Assembly: GCF_007748035.1 (NCBI RefSeq)
Contig: NZ_CP036278.1
Location: forward strand, 5,766,001-5,830,000
DNA from: Aeoliella mucimassa
GTDB taxonomy: Bacteria > Planctomycetota > Planctomycetia > Pirellulales > Lacipirellulaceae
Direction of reading: 5' to 3'
Length of the DNA: 64,000 nucleotides
Numbering within the stretch: the stretch's first letter is position 1; each line of letters begins with the position of its first letter. Positions 19,098-28,326 of this stretch are shown here, in pieces. The notes below the pieces were generated by a model. That model ran no database searches, was not told the DNA's origin, and was given only the letters and a program-made list of their open reading frames with translations. Made by a program: the position numbers and the translations under genes.

Positions 19098-22000
19098 GTG
19101 AAGCGATTTGGCAAGCAATTTTCGGTGCAACTTCTGTGCACCTGGTTTTGTATGGTCGGGGCTTGTGCGTTGGTCGGGTGCGGCGAGGGGGACACCGCGG
19201 TGTCGACTCCGGAGAGTGCTCATCCAAAGCCGGAGCCGAGGCTGATTCGGCCTTCGGGAGTTCAATCGAAGTCATCCAGTCCGCGACCTACAAATACTGT
19301 TCGCTCGAATAGCAACGAAGTGCTGTTCACGCCAGTCGATTTGCCGGTGGTGCAAGTTCCTGAGTATGTCAACGCCAACGAGATCAAGCAGATAAACTCC
19401 TTTGCTTTAAAGGGACATAGCAGCACCGTCCAGCAGGTTGCGTTCACCGTCGACTCGACCCACGCGCTGACAATCGACGACGATGGTCATGCCGTGTATC
19501 GCGAAAGCTCTACTGGTTCCGAGGTGCTCTCTTGGGACCTGCCAAAGGGCAAAAAGGTGTACGATCTCGATATCGCCCCCGACAGCAAGCTGGCGGTCAC
19601 AACCCACGACGATGGCGAATGCATCGTGTGGGATCTTGCGACTGGCGAGCAAGTACAGTCGATACGCGACGAGACGATTCCGCTGCCAAGGTGCCGGTTT
19701 GCAGAAGATCCACGATACGTTGTTGTGGGCGGTGCGGACGTTCAGCAGCGAGAGAACCACAACCGGCTTCACATCAAGATGTACCTGTACGACTTGCAGA
19801 CCAACACGGCGGTACGTAACTTCGCAAGCTTCGACCCGAAGTTTGATCGGAGTATCCACGACGCATCGCAGTTTACCCTCACAACTGGTAGCGAACCTTG
19901 TGAATGGCTTGCTCAACTTGGCATGATGGCTTGTTTTCAGTCGTTGCGACTGGAAAGCAAAGAAGAAGGAGTGTGGTACGTCGGAAGGCTTCGCGCAGGC
20001 GGCATGGAGTTTAGCGATCACGTTTTCGACAAGCCGCTGGGGCAGCCGATTGATATTGCCGCTTCGACCGACGATCGGCATCTGGTCTTCATGGCTACCG
20101 ACAATGGCCAAATCATGGCGTACAACCAGAAGAACCAAAAAAGGATCGGTCAGCACGAGCTTTCGATGGAAACCAAGTGTCGGGACCTGCAATTCTTGCG
20201 AGGCTGCAACGTGATGGCGATCTACGATGGAGATTGCAGCCTGACGTTCTACGATTACGACGTCGGAGGATTCACTCAGAAGTTTCCCCCGCAACGTACC
20301 GACGTGCAACTGGCTGTCGTCAGCCCCGATGCGCGAAAGGGAATTAGCGTCTATGAGAATGGCGACATTCGCCTGTTCGAACTGCCGCCCCCGGCCTGGT
20401 CGGCAGAACTCGTGATCGGCTACCGCTTGGCGCAAGCCGAGAGTGCTTGGGCGAATAGCGATTTCGAAACACTCGAGAAACTGGCAGACAAGTTTCGTGA
20501 AAGAGGTTCGTTCGACATGATGGGATTCCCCATGTACTGGAAGCTCTACCAGGCCGTGCGACAACCTGAAGATACAACCTCGTCTGGCTGGCGCGATCAT
20601 CTGGCGAAGTTCGATGCCTGGCTCGAGGCGTATCCCGAGTCGAGCACCGCCCGCATCGGCAAAGCCGAAGCCCTGCACGCGTACGCGTGGGTTGCCCGCG
20701 GAACCGGGTATATCGGATCGGTCACCGAAGAAGGGTACCTCCAATTCAAAACGCGACTGATCCAAGCGGCCGAGCTGCTGCTGGAAGCCCAAGAGCGAAC
20801 CGGCGACGATCCCGCGTTGTTCGAGTTGCAAATCCGCATCGGTCAAGGATTGGGACTTCCCAAAGAAACCTTGATGATGTCGTTTCTCGCAGGGCGTGCG
20901 GTGAACGAAGACTATCTGCCTTTGTACTCGTCGATGGGCATTTGTTTGCTGCCTCGCTGGATGGGCGAGCCGGGCGACTTGGCGGCCTTCCTGCAAGCCG
21001 AGGCCGACAAACGCGACGAAGAACATGGCGCCATGATGTATGCCTGGGTATTTAACCAGATGAAGTGTTTTTTCGACGAAGGGCACCTTAGCAGCTTTGG
21101 GTTCGACTATGAGCGGATTCACCAAGGATCCGTGCTTCTCGCGAACAAGTTCACCGGCACAACCATGTACCCGACCCTGCGGGCGTGGACGGCTTTGCGG
21201 CTCAGCGATCGCGAATTGGCCCGCCCTGCGTTGGAGAAAATGGGACATCAGTACTACCAGAATTACTTTACCGACAAGAAGCAGTTGCTCCGTTATCGAA
21301 CGTGGGCCGATGCGTCGAAGGTCTCCGAGCGGCAACTCTGGGATCGGTTGGCCGATGCGCGAGTGCTGCTGAGCGTTGCTTACTCGCCCGAGGGCGACAT
21401 GATCGCCACCGGCGGCACCGATCGTGGACATCAGATCAAGTTGTGGGATGCGGCGACGGGCGACCTGAAGTTTGAACTGCCGGTGCTCACCGTCGTGCGC
21501 TCGCTCGATTTCCATCCGACCGAAGGCAAACTGGCCACGGTCGGCGGATACGACAACGCAGAGGGAGAGCTCTACGTATGGACACTCACCGACGAGGGAG
21601 TCGAGCACGCGGAACTCGACCCACCCCCTGGCCTGCTCACCGTGGTGCGATTCTCGCCCGATGGCAACTACCTGGCCGTTGGTAGCAGCGAAGGGGAGGT
21701 TTGGATCTGGCGCAAGAAAGAAGTCGGTGCTGGAATCACCAAGATTAACATCGGCGCCGGCGTGGGCGACATTGATTTCTTTGACGATAGCAAGCAGCTG
21801 GCGATCTCTACCCAATCGCATAACTGCGTGGCGAACGTCGATACAGGCGAAGTTGTTCATCGGATCCGATTCGCTGGGCTAAACAATTGTGTCTCGCTTG
21901 AAGCCATGGAAAACAACCTGCTAATCGGGGGGCAATTGTCGGGGATCATGGGATTCAGCCTTCAAGAGAAGAAGTTTTTGCCTGTGCTTACTGCTGCTTG

Positions 22001-22553
22001 GCCAGAGAACGAGTATCCTCTCATAGCGCGTCCTGAGCTGCCTGTCGCTGAACAATTTGCAATTCGCTCCATCGATAGCTCGAGCAAGCATCGGCTGATT
22101 GCTTCGACCTCCGAGCGGTTGACCATTTCCCATCCCGAAGTGGACGGGCATCAGATTTCTGTGTTTGATGCGGATACGCGACAACAGCGTTGCCATCTGT
22201 TTGGTCACTGCTTGCGAATAACCGACATTCGGCTTTCGCCCGATGGCACCAAGCTGGCTTCGGTGAGCCTGGATGGCACGCTGCGAGTGTGGAACATCGA
22301 AGGTCAAGACGATTTACAGCATGCGGTCGAACTAGGGAAAATAACGCTTACCCCCAACGAACCAACAAAGCCGACCGAACCGGTGGCCGACGAACCACCA
22401 GCCGACGAACCACCAGCCGACGAACCACCAGCCGACGAACCACCAGCCGACGAACCACCAGCCGACGAAGCTGCCAACGCTGAAACCAATGCTGCTGAGG
22501 AAGCGGAGCCAGAACTGCAAGCAGAGCCTGACACCGAACCAGCACCGGAGTGA
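19098..22553 (+). CDS. Large WD40-repeat lipoprotein
   Basis: From GTG 19098, with AGGGGG 7 bp upstream, the product is 1,151 residues with a lipoprotein signal (MVGACALVGCGEGD, Cys in the lipobox). Beta-propeller repeats occur in two blocks: about 100-440 (LKGHSSTVQQVAFTVDSTHA, SWDLPKGKKVYDLDIAPDSK, IVWDLATGEQVQSI) and about 760-1090 (LLSVAYSPEGDMIATGG, IKLWDAATGDLKF, DIRLSPDGTKLASVSLDGTL). A helical TPR-like segment lies between. The end has five ADEPP repeats and an acidic Pro/Glu tail. It is probably a scaffold on the periplasmic side. No kinase or peptidase domain is seen. Confidence 0.82.
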   Translation: MKRFGKQFSVQLLCTWFCMVGACALVGCGEGDTAVSTPESAHPKPEPRLIRPSGVQSKSSSPRPTNTVRSNSNEVLFTPVDLPVVQVPEYVNANEIKQINSFALKGHSSTVQQVAFTVDSTHALTIDDDGHAVYRESSTGSEVLSWDLPKGKKVYDLDIAPDSKLAVTTHDDGECIVWDLATGEQVQSIRDETIPLPRCRFAEDPRYVVVGGADVQQRENHNRLHIKMYLYDLQTNTAVRNFASFDPKFDRSIHDASQFTLTTGSEPCEWLAQLGMMACFQSLRLESKEEGVWYVGRLRAGGMEFSDHVFDKPLGQPIDIAASTDDRHLVFMATDNGQIMAYNQKNQKRIGQHELSMETKCRDLQFLRGCNVMAIYDGDCSLTFYDYDVGGFTQKFPPQRTDVQLAVVSPDARKGISVYENGDIRLFELPPPAWSAELVIGYRLAQAESAWANSDFETLEKLADKFRERGSFDMMGFPMYWKLYQAVRQPEDTTSSGWRDHLAKFDAWLEAYPESSTARIGKAEALHAYAWVARGTGYIGSVTEEGYLQFKTRLIQAAELLLEAQERTGDDPALFELQIRIGQGLGLPKETLMMSFLAGRAVNEDYLPLYSSMGICLLPRWMGEPGDLAAFLQAEADKRDEEHGAMMYAWVFNQMKCFFDEGHLSSFGFDYERIHQGSVLLANKFTGTTMYPTLRAWTALRLSDRELARPALEKMGHQYYQNYFTDKKQLLRYRTWADASKVSERQLWDRLADARVLLSVAYSPEGDMIATGGTDRGHQIKLWDAATGDLKFELPVLTVVRSLDFHPTEGKLATVGGYDNAEGELYVWTLTDEGVEHAELDPPPGLLTVVRFSPDGNYLAVGSSEGEVWIWRKKEVGAGITKINIGAGVGDIDFFDDSKQLAISTQSHNCVANVDTGEVVHRIRFAGLNNCVSLEAMENNLLIGGQLSGIMGFSLQEKKFLPVLTAAWPENEYPLIARPELPVAEQFAIRSIDSSSKHRLIASTSERLTISHPEVDGHQISVFDADTRQQRCHLFGHCLRITDIRLSPDGTKLASVSLDGTLRVWNIEGQDDLQHAVELGKITLTPNEPTKPTEPVADEPPADEPPADEPPADEPPADEPPADEAANAETNAAEEAEPELQAEPDTEPAPE
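22386..22469 (+). repeat. 15-bp tandem repeat encoding ADEPP
   Basis: The unit GCCGACGAACCACCA is repeated five times exactly (22386-22460), followed by a partial sixth unit. Each unit encodes ADEPP, so copy-number change keeps the reading frame and alters only the length of the acidic Pro-rich linker. Confidence 0.9.
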
Positions 22554-22887
22554 TCCAGGCAGAAACCGTGAAAGGTCGCATCGTTTTTTTGCCCCCACCG
22601 AATTGCCCCCAAAAGCGGGAAATCGATTCGTGGGGGCTTTATTCTGATTGCACGTCGGCCGCGAGCATTGCCTTTCCCCCTGTATTTGCAGGCGTTTTTT
22701 CATCTAACGGGAAATCCATCGCCAGTCATTTCGCCCCACACCGCTGGCGAGTGGGGGCAAAACTCCCCCCACGACGACGCGTAACCAAGCACCGATTCGC
22801 TTCGCACAACCACAAGCAACGATCCACAGCAGGCTCCTTTCTTACACAACAACACAGATACACCTGAACACTACCTGTTTATAGCAA

Positions 22888-23045
22888 ATCAGGTGGCCAT
22901 TTCCCAGCAAAAACCGGTGCATTCAGAAAAGTTGTTTCGCCCGCAGCCGGAGGCGTCGGCTAACGATGTGGAGCGGGAGCCAGCATAAGAATCCTCACGC
23001 AGAGACGCAGAGCCCGCGGAGGACAAGAGCACAACCGACAACTGG
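22888..23045. repeat. Mosaic intergenic repeat, copy C (partial)
   Basis: This segment aligns with the right-hand part of copy A (2335-2490): GTGGCCA..TTCCCAGC, a CCCGCAGCCG block and CTCACGCAGAGACG are shared. It lies in the gene-free stretch 22554-23148. The remainder of that stretch shows nothing coding. Confidence 0.65.
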
Positions 23046-23148
23046 ATAGCTAGCCTTCTACTCAAACATTCCCTGAAAGGGAATCGTCGCCTAGCGAAGG
23101 GGTGTGCGCCGGCGAGTTCCGTGAGCCAAAGCGCTACCCTGGATAGTG

Positions 23149-23988
23149 CTACAGCCACAGATGGAGTCGCCCGTTGAGCATGTCGGGCAGGGCTTTTTTC
23201 ACGAGTTTGCGGACCGTGTTTTCGTGGTAGCGGGTGCTCAGGTGCGACGCGATGATCAGTTCGTTTTCGAACCGCTCGCGGCGTTCCACGAAGTCGTCGA
23301 GGTGGATATGCCCGAACTTGTGGATCTTCTCTTTGCGATGGCCCGGCGCGACGAACGTGAGTTCGCAGATCAGCACCTTGGCCTGGTACATCTCGGGGTT
23401 GTCGTCGAGTCCCGGCGGGGAACTGTCGCCAAGGTAAGCGAGCACCGCGTCGCGGCGTTCCTCGGACACTTCGGTGCCAGCCAGGCGGAGGTCGCGAATC
23501 TGCATGCCGGCGAGTCCCTCGTACTCCGGCTTGAGCTTCTTGCGGCACTGCCAGACCACGAAGCCCATCGACGGCACCGTGTGCTTGGTCGGCACCGTGG
23601 TGACCACGTACTCCCGCGACAGCTTGATCTCCATGCCAGGCTCGATCGGCCGCAGGTCGGCAGGCAACCGGCCGCGGTCGAGTCGCGTGAAGTTCTGCAG
23701 GATCGCTTCGACCGGTTCGATGGCCGACGTCGGCAAGTAGATGGTGGGCGGGGCCATTTTCATCATCCGCCGGCGAGCGACGTACACCGGCAAGGCTGCG
23801 ATGTGGTCGAGGTGTGCGTGCGACACAAACCAAGTGTCAGTCCCCATGAAGCTCCAGGGCTGTGCGCCGAGATCGAATCCGATGCCAAGCTCGGGGATGC
23901 GCCAGTACGACTGCACGGCCGCGCGCGAGTAGCCCTCGATCGTTAGACCGCGATGTTGCAACGATTGCAGGGGGGCGTTCTCAACCAT
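23149..23988 (-). CDS. RNase Z-like metallo-beta-lactamase fold hydrolase
   Basis: The 279-residue product has the zinc-binding motif SHAHLDHIAALPVYVARRRM, as in tRNase Z and related nucleases, with downstream histidines in VPTKHTVPSMG and in the HIHLDD/ASHLSTRYH segments. IGFDLG before the motif fits the first metal-site strand. It may be a tRNA 3'-processing enzyme or a related phosphodiesterase; the compact active-site region leaves this open. It is cytoplasmic, single-gene and convergent with the WD40 gene. Confidence 0.75.
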   Translation of the reverse strand: MVENAPLQSLQHRGLTIEGYSRAAVQSYWRIPELGIGFDLGAQPWSFMGTDTWFVSHAHLDHIAALPVYVARRRMMKMAPPTIYLPTSAIEPVEAILQNFTRLDRGRLPADLRPIEPGMEIKLSREYVVTTVPTKHTVPSMGFVVWQCRKKLKPEYEGLAGMQIRDLRLAGTEVSEERRDAVLAYLGDSSPPGLDDNPEMYQAKVLICELTFVAPGHRKEKIHKFGHIHLDDFVERRERFENELIIASHLSTRYHENTVRKLVKKALPDMLNGRLHLWL

Positions 23989-24153
23989 CTGGAGTTCGAA
24001 TCAACAGGTAGGGGGTGCGTACTGATATCCACGAAGCCATGAAAACCACAGAACCATGGAAAAGAGCGACATGATACCAATTATCGAGGTTCGTCGGCAG
24101 GAGCCAACCCGCCCCGGTTTTCGGCAATTGCCCGGAGAATCGCGAGTTGCGGC

Positions 24154-24924
24154 TCAATCGGCCGACTCACTGACTGCACTCACTTTGATCTGAGCTGGCA
24201 GCTTTTCGGGGCCTGGCTCGATGAGTATGTCGCCATACCGCTCGGCCTGATGCGCCAAAGCGTAGCGGTACCGCACCATTTCGAGCACCGCCAGAAACAT
24301 GCCAACGAGGGTCGATTTGTGGACCGCGTTGGGGAAGAGGTCGAAGAAGGTCACGCTGCCTTCGCGTTGCAGACGCTCGTCGAGACGCTGCATGTAGACG
24401 TGTATCGGCGTGTCGTCGTACGTAATGCTGGTGGCCACCGGCTTGGCCAGCTTGTCGCGTAGCACCCGCCCAAACGCACTGACGAGGTCCCACAGCTCCA
24501 CGCCAGCGATGGCGGGCACCTCCTCGTGCTTCTGACGCGAGCCAAGGTCGTTGGCCGCCCGGGCGTAGCGATCCTGCCATTCGCGGCCGCGTTGTTCGAG
24601 ATGCTGCGACGCGTCGCGGTACTTTTTGAACTCGAGCAGGCGTTCCACCAGCTCCTGGCGGGGATCTTCCAACTCCTCGGGCTCTTCGGCTTCCTGACGA
24701 GGGAGCACCATCTGCGATTTGATCTCGATCAGCGTGCTGGCCAGGTCGAGAAAGTCGCCAACCGCGTCGACGTCGATCTGCTCGAGCACCGAAACGTGCT
24801 CCAGAAACTGGTCGGCCACGGCCGCGACCGGAATGTTGCTAATATCGACCTCGTGCTTGCGCACCAGGTGGAGCAGCAGGTCGAGGGGACCGTTGAACAC
24901 GTCGAGTTGGACGCGAAATTGCAT
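24154..24924 (-). CDS. scpA: Segregation and condensation protein A
   Basis: From ATG at 24924 the 256-residue product begins MQFRVQLDVFNGPLDLLLHL, the ScpA signature, followed by VRKHEVDISNIPVAAVADQF and DFLDLASTLIEIKSQMVLP. ScpA is the kleisin that links SMC heads with ScpB in chromosome condensation. The central acidic linker and C-terminal winged-helix region (VHKSTLVGMFLAVLEMVR) fit. The open frame reaches 25005, but the conserved start is at 24924. scpB is not adjacent. Confidence 0.92.
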   Translation of the reverse strand: MQFRVQLDVFNGPLDLLLHLVRKHEVDISNIPVAAVADQFLEHVSVLEQIDVDAVGDFLDLASTLIEIKSQMVLPRQEAEEPEELEDPRQELVERLLEFKKYRDASQHLEQRGREWQDRYARAANDLGSRQKHEEVPAIAGVELWDLVSAFGRVLRDKLAKPVATSITYDDTPIHVYMQRLDERLQREGSVTFFDLFPNAVHKSTLVGMFLAVLEMVRYRYALAHQAERYGDILIEPGPEKLPAQIKVSAVSESAD

Positions 24925-25028
24925 CGGGGCGGTCGATTCGGTGGAGGTAGATCGGAGGCAACGCAGACGACGCGAGTTATTGCAGACCGAGCCGACGAGG
25001 TCCATTCGAGTTTCGTGCTAGCAAACGC

Positions 25029-25067
25029 AAACACCCCGACAAGGCAGTAGGCCCGGCCGGGGTGTTT
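25029..25067 (-). terminator. Terminator after the first Cys-rich protein gene
   Basis: AAACACCCCG (25029-25038) pairs with CGGGGTGTTT (25058-25067), a 10-bp stem. It lies about 30 bp after the stop of the minus-strand gene ending at 25100, and before the scpA start. Confidence 0.75.
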
Positions 25068-25099
25068 GGTTTACGTTTTACGAAGCGTCGACTGGCGAC

Positions 25100-25612
25100 T
25101 TAGGCATTAGGAGCTTCGGTGGCATCTTCCACCGCGTCGCTAGCTTCCTCAACGGCATCGCCTGCGGCATCGGCAGCTTCCTCAGTGGCCTCTGCAGCAG
25201 CGTCGGTCGCTTCAGCAGCGGCTTCTTCCGCGGCTTCGGCAGGAGCTTCAGCGGCTTCTTCTACAGCCTCCTCAGCAGGAGCTTCGGTAGCAGCAGCTTC
25301 CGCCGCGGGAGCGGCTTCTTCTACGGCTTCTTCGGCTGGAGGTTCAGGCACAGCAGGCATGGTGTCGGCTGGCGAAACCTCGGTGGGCTCGGTGTACTCT
25401 TCTTCCACGATCACTTCGGTGCTACCGCAACCAGTGTCGCAGCCGCAGCCAGTATTGCAGCCGCAGGAGGTCTCGACTTCGCAGCACGAAGTCTTGCAGC
25501 AGCGGTTACGGAACTTCTTGAACAGGCCAAAGGCCTCGGCTTCGCTAGCGCTGCCAGCGAACATAGTGCAGATGGCAGCAACCACCACAAAACGAAGAAT
25601 CGATTTCATCAC
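25100..25612 (-). CDS. Small secreted Cys-rich, Ala/Glu-rich protein
   Basis: The 170-residue product has a signal peptide (ILRFVVVAAICTMFAGSASEAEA), then a basic FGLFKKFRNRCCKTSC segment with about ten cysteines in C-C and CGC patterns, then an acidic Ala/Glu repeat tail with many (A/E)EAA units that should form a long helix. GAGGAG lies 6 bp before the ATG at 25612. It resembles its neighbour at 25957-26454 in signal peptide and in the FGLF/Cys motif. It is probably a structural envelope protein. The function is unknown. Confidence 0.72.
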   Translation of the reverse strand: MMKSILRFVVVAAICTMFAGSASEAEAFGLFKKFRNRCCKTSCCEVETSCGCNTGCGCDTGCGSTEVIVEEEYTEPTEVSPADTMPAVPEPPAEEAVEEAAPAAEAAATEAPAEEAVEEAAEAPAEAAEEAAAEATDAAAEATEEAADAAGDAVEEASDAVEDATEAPNA

Positions 25613-25805
25613 AATCTCCTCAGTTTTCGAATAACGGCCCTATCTTCGGCAGGGCGAATAACCGACGCGAGCGAAACCGCCACGCGGCACCGATTTCAGC
25701 GATCCTGCTGTGGGCGCAATAGTCTTCCTGTCCAGCGCGGTTTACTCAACCTATGTAAGTTATGTGTAGGAGTCAACTATAGCACTGCCAACGGGGGAGG
25801 AACGA

Positions 25806-25839
25806 AAAAAGCTTGATGACCGAAGCCATCAAGCTTTTT
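25806..25839 (-). terminator. Bidirectional-type terminator between the Cys-rich genes
   Basis: AAAAAGCTTGATG (25806-25818) and CATCAAGCTTTTT (25827-25839) form a 13-bp stem with an 8-nt loop and T-runs on both strands. It lies about 120 bp beyond the stop of the minus-strand gene ending at 25957. Confidence 0.8.
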
Positions 25840-25956
25840 GGAGTTCATTAGTACCACGATCAGGCGTATATCACGCTCGAAGGTGGTCTTGGACTCATAG
25901 CCGGGAGGGCGAGTCCCTACGAAGTTGAGCTGGTTTCGCGGGAAACCGGCGTCAAC

Positions 25957-26454
25957 TTAGCAACCGCAGCTAGGAGCGGGTTCGCAGCAGGTGTCGCAGC
26001 ACTTCTTGCCGAACTTGTCCTTCAAGCGGCTGAACAAGCAAGGCTTCTTGCAGCAAGGATCAGCTTCGCAGCAAGGGGCGGGCTCGCAGCAAGGAGCTGG
26101 TTCGCAAGGAGCAGCTTCCACGCAAGGAGCGGGCTCACAAGGAGCTTCGCAGCAAGGAGTAGCTTCGCAGCAAGGATCACAGCACTTCTTACCGAACTTG
26201 TCCTTCAGGCGAGCGAACAGGCCGCAACGCTTGGGGCAGCAAGGATCGGCTTCGCAGCAAGGAGCAGGCTCGCAGCAAGGTGCAGGGGCGGGCTCGCAGC
26301 AGGGAGCGGGCTCGCAGCAAGGGGTGCAGCAGTCGTCACCACGCAGCTTGCACAGCAGACCAAAACCAGCTTCGGCTTGGTTCGCAGTAGCAACGGCAAA
26401 AGCGGCAACAACCATCAACGCGAAAACACGCAGCAAGTTGGTCGACTTCATCAC
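25957..26454 (-). CDS. Small secreted Cys-rich repeat protein
   Basis: The 165-residue product has a signal peptide (LRVFALMVVAAFAVATANQAEA), then many short repeats of CCEPAP/CCEADP type and two copies of a basic block, (L)FARLKDKFGKKCCD and (L)FSRLKDKFGKKCCD. About a quarter of the mature part is Cys. AAGGAG lies 6 bp before the ATG at 26454. The internal duplication (about 70 residues) is clear. Such composition suggests a heavily disulfide-linked coat or metal-binding protein, which is inference only. Confidence 0.75.
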   Translation of the reverse strand: MMKSTNLLRVFALMVVAAFAVATANQAEAGFGLLCKLRGDDCCTPCCEPAPCCEPAPAPCCEPAPCCEADPCCPKRCGLFARLKDKFGKKCCDPCCEATPCCEAPCEPAPCVEAAPCEPAPCCEPAPCCEADPCCKKPCLFSRLKDKFGKKCCDTCCEPAPSCGC

Positions 26455-26846
26455 TTTCTCCTTCTGAGAGAATCACATGTACCAACACGGAACACTAATC
26501 GATTGCTTCATAAATGGGTCCCGCCGACACGTGCGACGGAAGCAATCGAATGAACCGAAACTTATCGGTTCGATTTGACTACAACTGACTCTGCTTACAC
26601 ATCAGAGCCAATGGAGCAGGCAGAACCTGCAGGTGGGGTAAGTAATGTAGTATGCAAAGACTACGCTAACCTTGTCGATTAGCAAGGAAAAGAGTAGCAG
26701 GGGGACAAACGTTGTCCAAGGGGGGCACCCCTTTCTTGAATGTTTCTGGGAAACTTTTCTTGGCGCAAAACACAGGCCCCACACCGGGCGAGATGCCGGA
26801 GTGGGGCCATAAGTGCTTGTAAATTATAGATTTAGGTCGTTTTCGA
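26455..26846. other. Intergenic stretch upstream of the Cys-rich gene
   Basis: This segment of about 390 bp has no credible gene. It holds the probable promoter region of the Cys-rich gene at its left end and the terminator of the lipoprotein gene at its right end. Confidence 0.5.
26775..26808 (-). terminator. Terminator after the lipoprotein gene
   Basis: GGCCCCAC (26775-26782) pairs with GTGGGGCC (26801-26808), with a possible extra CGG/CCG pair inside. On the minus strand it is followed by TGTGTTTTG. It lies about 40 bp after the lipoprotein stop. Confidence 0.75.
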
Positions 26847-27452
26847 TTATCGATTTTGCGCACCAGCGGGAGCCTGAGCAGTTTCCGCAGCCGCGGCCTC
26901 CGCGCCCGAATTTGCGGCGGTCTGCGCCGAATTTGCGGTATTCGCTGGTTGCTGTGGTGCTGCTTCGTAGTTCACGAGTACCGGTTCTTGACCGTTACCA
27001 AGGTCATAAACGATACCGCTCAACCGCCAGTCGTTGTTCACTTGTCGCATGATGCAGCACAAATCGAGCTCGACCGATTCGGTTCCGTCGCTGACGGTCA
27101 TGTGATATTCCACCGCTGTTTCGTCGGTGTCCATCGCATTTTCGCGAAGATTCGTCGCTTTAAAATCGGCCTCAGCAACAGCTGCGAATTTGAATCCCTG
27201 TCCGTAGTCTTCGAGTTGCTTGGCCGCGAGCGGAGTTAAGCAACCCATGGCAGTGGTCTGATCGCCGGTCGAGATGGCCTTGAGAAACTTGGTCGACGAA
27301 ACTACCGCGGGATGCTTGTTGATATCCGACGCGCTGGCCGACGCCGACGTAGCGGTGCCACCTGTCGACGGAGCATTCGAAGCGGTATCGCCTCCCCCGC
27401 AACCGAGGGCAGTAACAAAGGTCAGGCTAACGAGAGCACAAAGACAACGCAT
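26847..27452 (-). CDS. Lipoprotein of unknown function
   Basis: A strong AAGGAGGAGG lies before ATG 27452, giving 201 residues. The signal ends in a lipobox-like ALGCGGGD. A Ser/Thr/Ala linker precedes a small folded domain with VVSSTKFLKAISTGD, MTVSDGTESVELDLCCIM and DWRLSGIVYD, resembling NTF2/DUF4878-like ligand-free folds. The tail is Ala/Gln/Asn-rich. It is the gene after the M1-HEAT locus on the same strand, separated by a hairpin. Confidence 0.7.
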   Translation of the reverse strand: MRCLCALVSLTFVTALGCGGGDTASNAPSTGGTATSASASASDINKHPAVVSSTKFLKAISTGDQTTAMGCLTPLAAKQLEDYGQGFKFAAVAEADFKATNLRENAMDTDETAVEYHMTVSDGTESVELDLCCIMRQVNNDWRLSGIVYDLGNGQEPVLVNYEAAPQQPANTANSAQTAANSGAEAAAAETAQAPAGAQNR

Positions 27453-27495
27453 GGCGCGTGCCTCCTCCTTGAGAAACAATGGGTCGAAAACACGT

Positions 27496-27529
27496 GTGGG
27501 GCGGGGAGTTTTGCAAACCCCCGCCCCAC
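27496..27529 (-). terminator. Terminator between the HEAT-repeat and lipoprotein genes
   Basis: GTGGGGCGGGG (27496-27506) pairs perfectly with CCCCGCCCCAC (27519-27529), 11 bp around a 12-nt loop. It lies about 54 bp after the HEAT gene stop. Confidence 0.75.
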
Positions 27530-27582
27530 CGTCAAGACGAATTCAACGCTTGTTGCTACCAGGAGCAGCTCGCGAAAAACAC

Positions 27583-28326
27583 TTATAAACCAGGAGTGGT
27601 CGAGACATCGGCCGACGATTCTTCGGGCCGGGCCTCGAGCTTGCTCTTGAGCGTATCGAGTTCCTTTTGCAGTTTCGCTTGCTGCTTGGTGAGATCGCCG
27701 AGCTGTTTGCGAAGTTCCTGCACTTCCCGCGGGACGAAGGGGGCATCGTCTTCCAGCTTCTTGATCGCCGCGGCCGCAGCGGTTGCGTTGCGACCTTCCC
27801 CTTCGCGATCGGCGTACGAACGCAGAGCGGCAACGGCCGTGCGATCGCCCAATTCGCCGAGGGCTTCGATCGCTCCCTGGCGGGCCTTGCGCGAAGGATC
27901 TTGCAGGGCGTCTTCGAGCATGTCGCGAACCGGTTGCTTGTCGTCGGCTTCCTTCCACAGCTTGGCCAGCACCTGCAGCGCCCGACCGTAGTCGCGATCG
28001 CCGAACTTCTGGCGGTCGCGCTGCAGCACTGCTAGCACTTTGCCCCGCAGCGAAACATCGCCCGACGCCCCGAGCGCGCCGATGGCTGCCATGGCAATCT
28101 TGTTCTCGAAGCTCGGTCGATCGAGCGCCAGGATCAAGGTGTTTTGCACGTCGTCAGCGGGGTACTTGCCGAGCCCCCGCACGGCAGTCGCCACGATGGC
28201 GGTGTTCGACTCGTTCTCGACCACTTGCTTCAGGATCTCAAGCGTGGCCGGCTTATAGAACTTACCGATGCTCTCGACCACCGATCGACGCACGCGGGCG
28301 TCGGACTGGGTCATGCTTTCGGTCAA
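27583..28326 (-). CDS. HEAT-repeat C-terminal part of the M1 aminopeptidase (separated by a frameshift)
   Basis: This frame encodes HEAT repeats (VVESIGKFYKPATLEILKQV, AMAAIGALGASGDVSLRGKV, RQGAIEALGELGDRTAVAAL) and a C-terminal coiled coil (VQELRKQLGDLTKQQAKLQK). The same reading phase extends upstream of the ATG to about 28371 as AESLEKLGTDEAFAALTESM, continuing the HEAT array that starts at the end of the preceding M1 frame. It therefore looks like the C-terminal third of one 889-residue protein split by a single missing base, not an independent gene. Confidence 0.75.
   Translation of the reverse strand: MTESMTQSDARVRRSVVESIGKFYKPATLEILKQVVENESNTAIVATAVRGLGKYPADDVQNTLILALDRPSFENKIAMAAIGALGASGDVSLRGKVLAVLQRDRQKFGDRDYGRALQVLAKLWKEADDKQPVRDMLEDALQDPSRKARQGAIEALGELGDRTAVAALRSYADREGEGRNATAAAAAIKKLEDDAPFVPREVQELRKQLGDLTKQQAKLQKELDTLKSKLEARPEESSADVSTTPGL

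Noticed and set aside
16235-19195. A 986-codon open frame on the minus strand
   Set aside because: It is antisense to the glycosidase-like gene and small coiled-coil gene, has no family motifs, and has the composition of a shadow frame in GC-rich DNA.
19407-21860. An 817-codon minus-strand frame
   Set aside because: It is a shadow of the WD40 lipoprotein; no domain pattern.
22386-22469. A CRISPR-like short repeat array
   Set aside because: The units are contiguous, without spacers, and encode ADEPP inside a gene.
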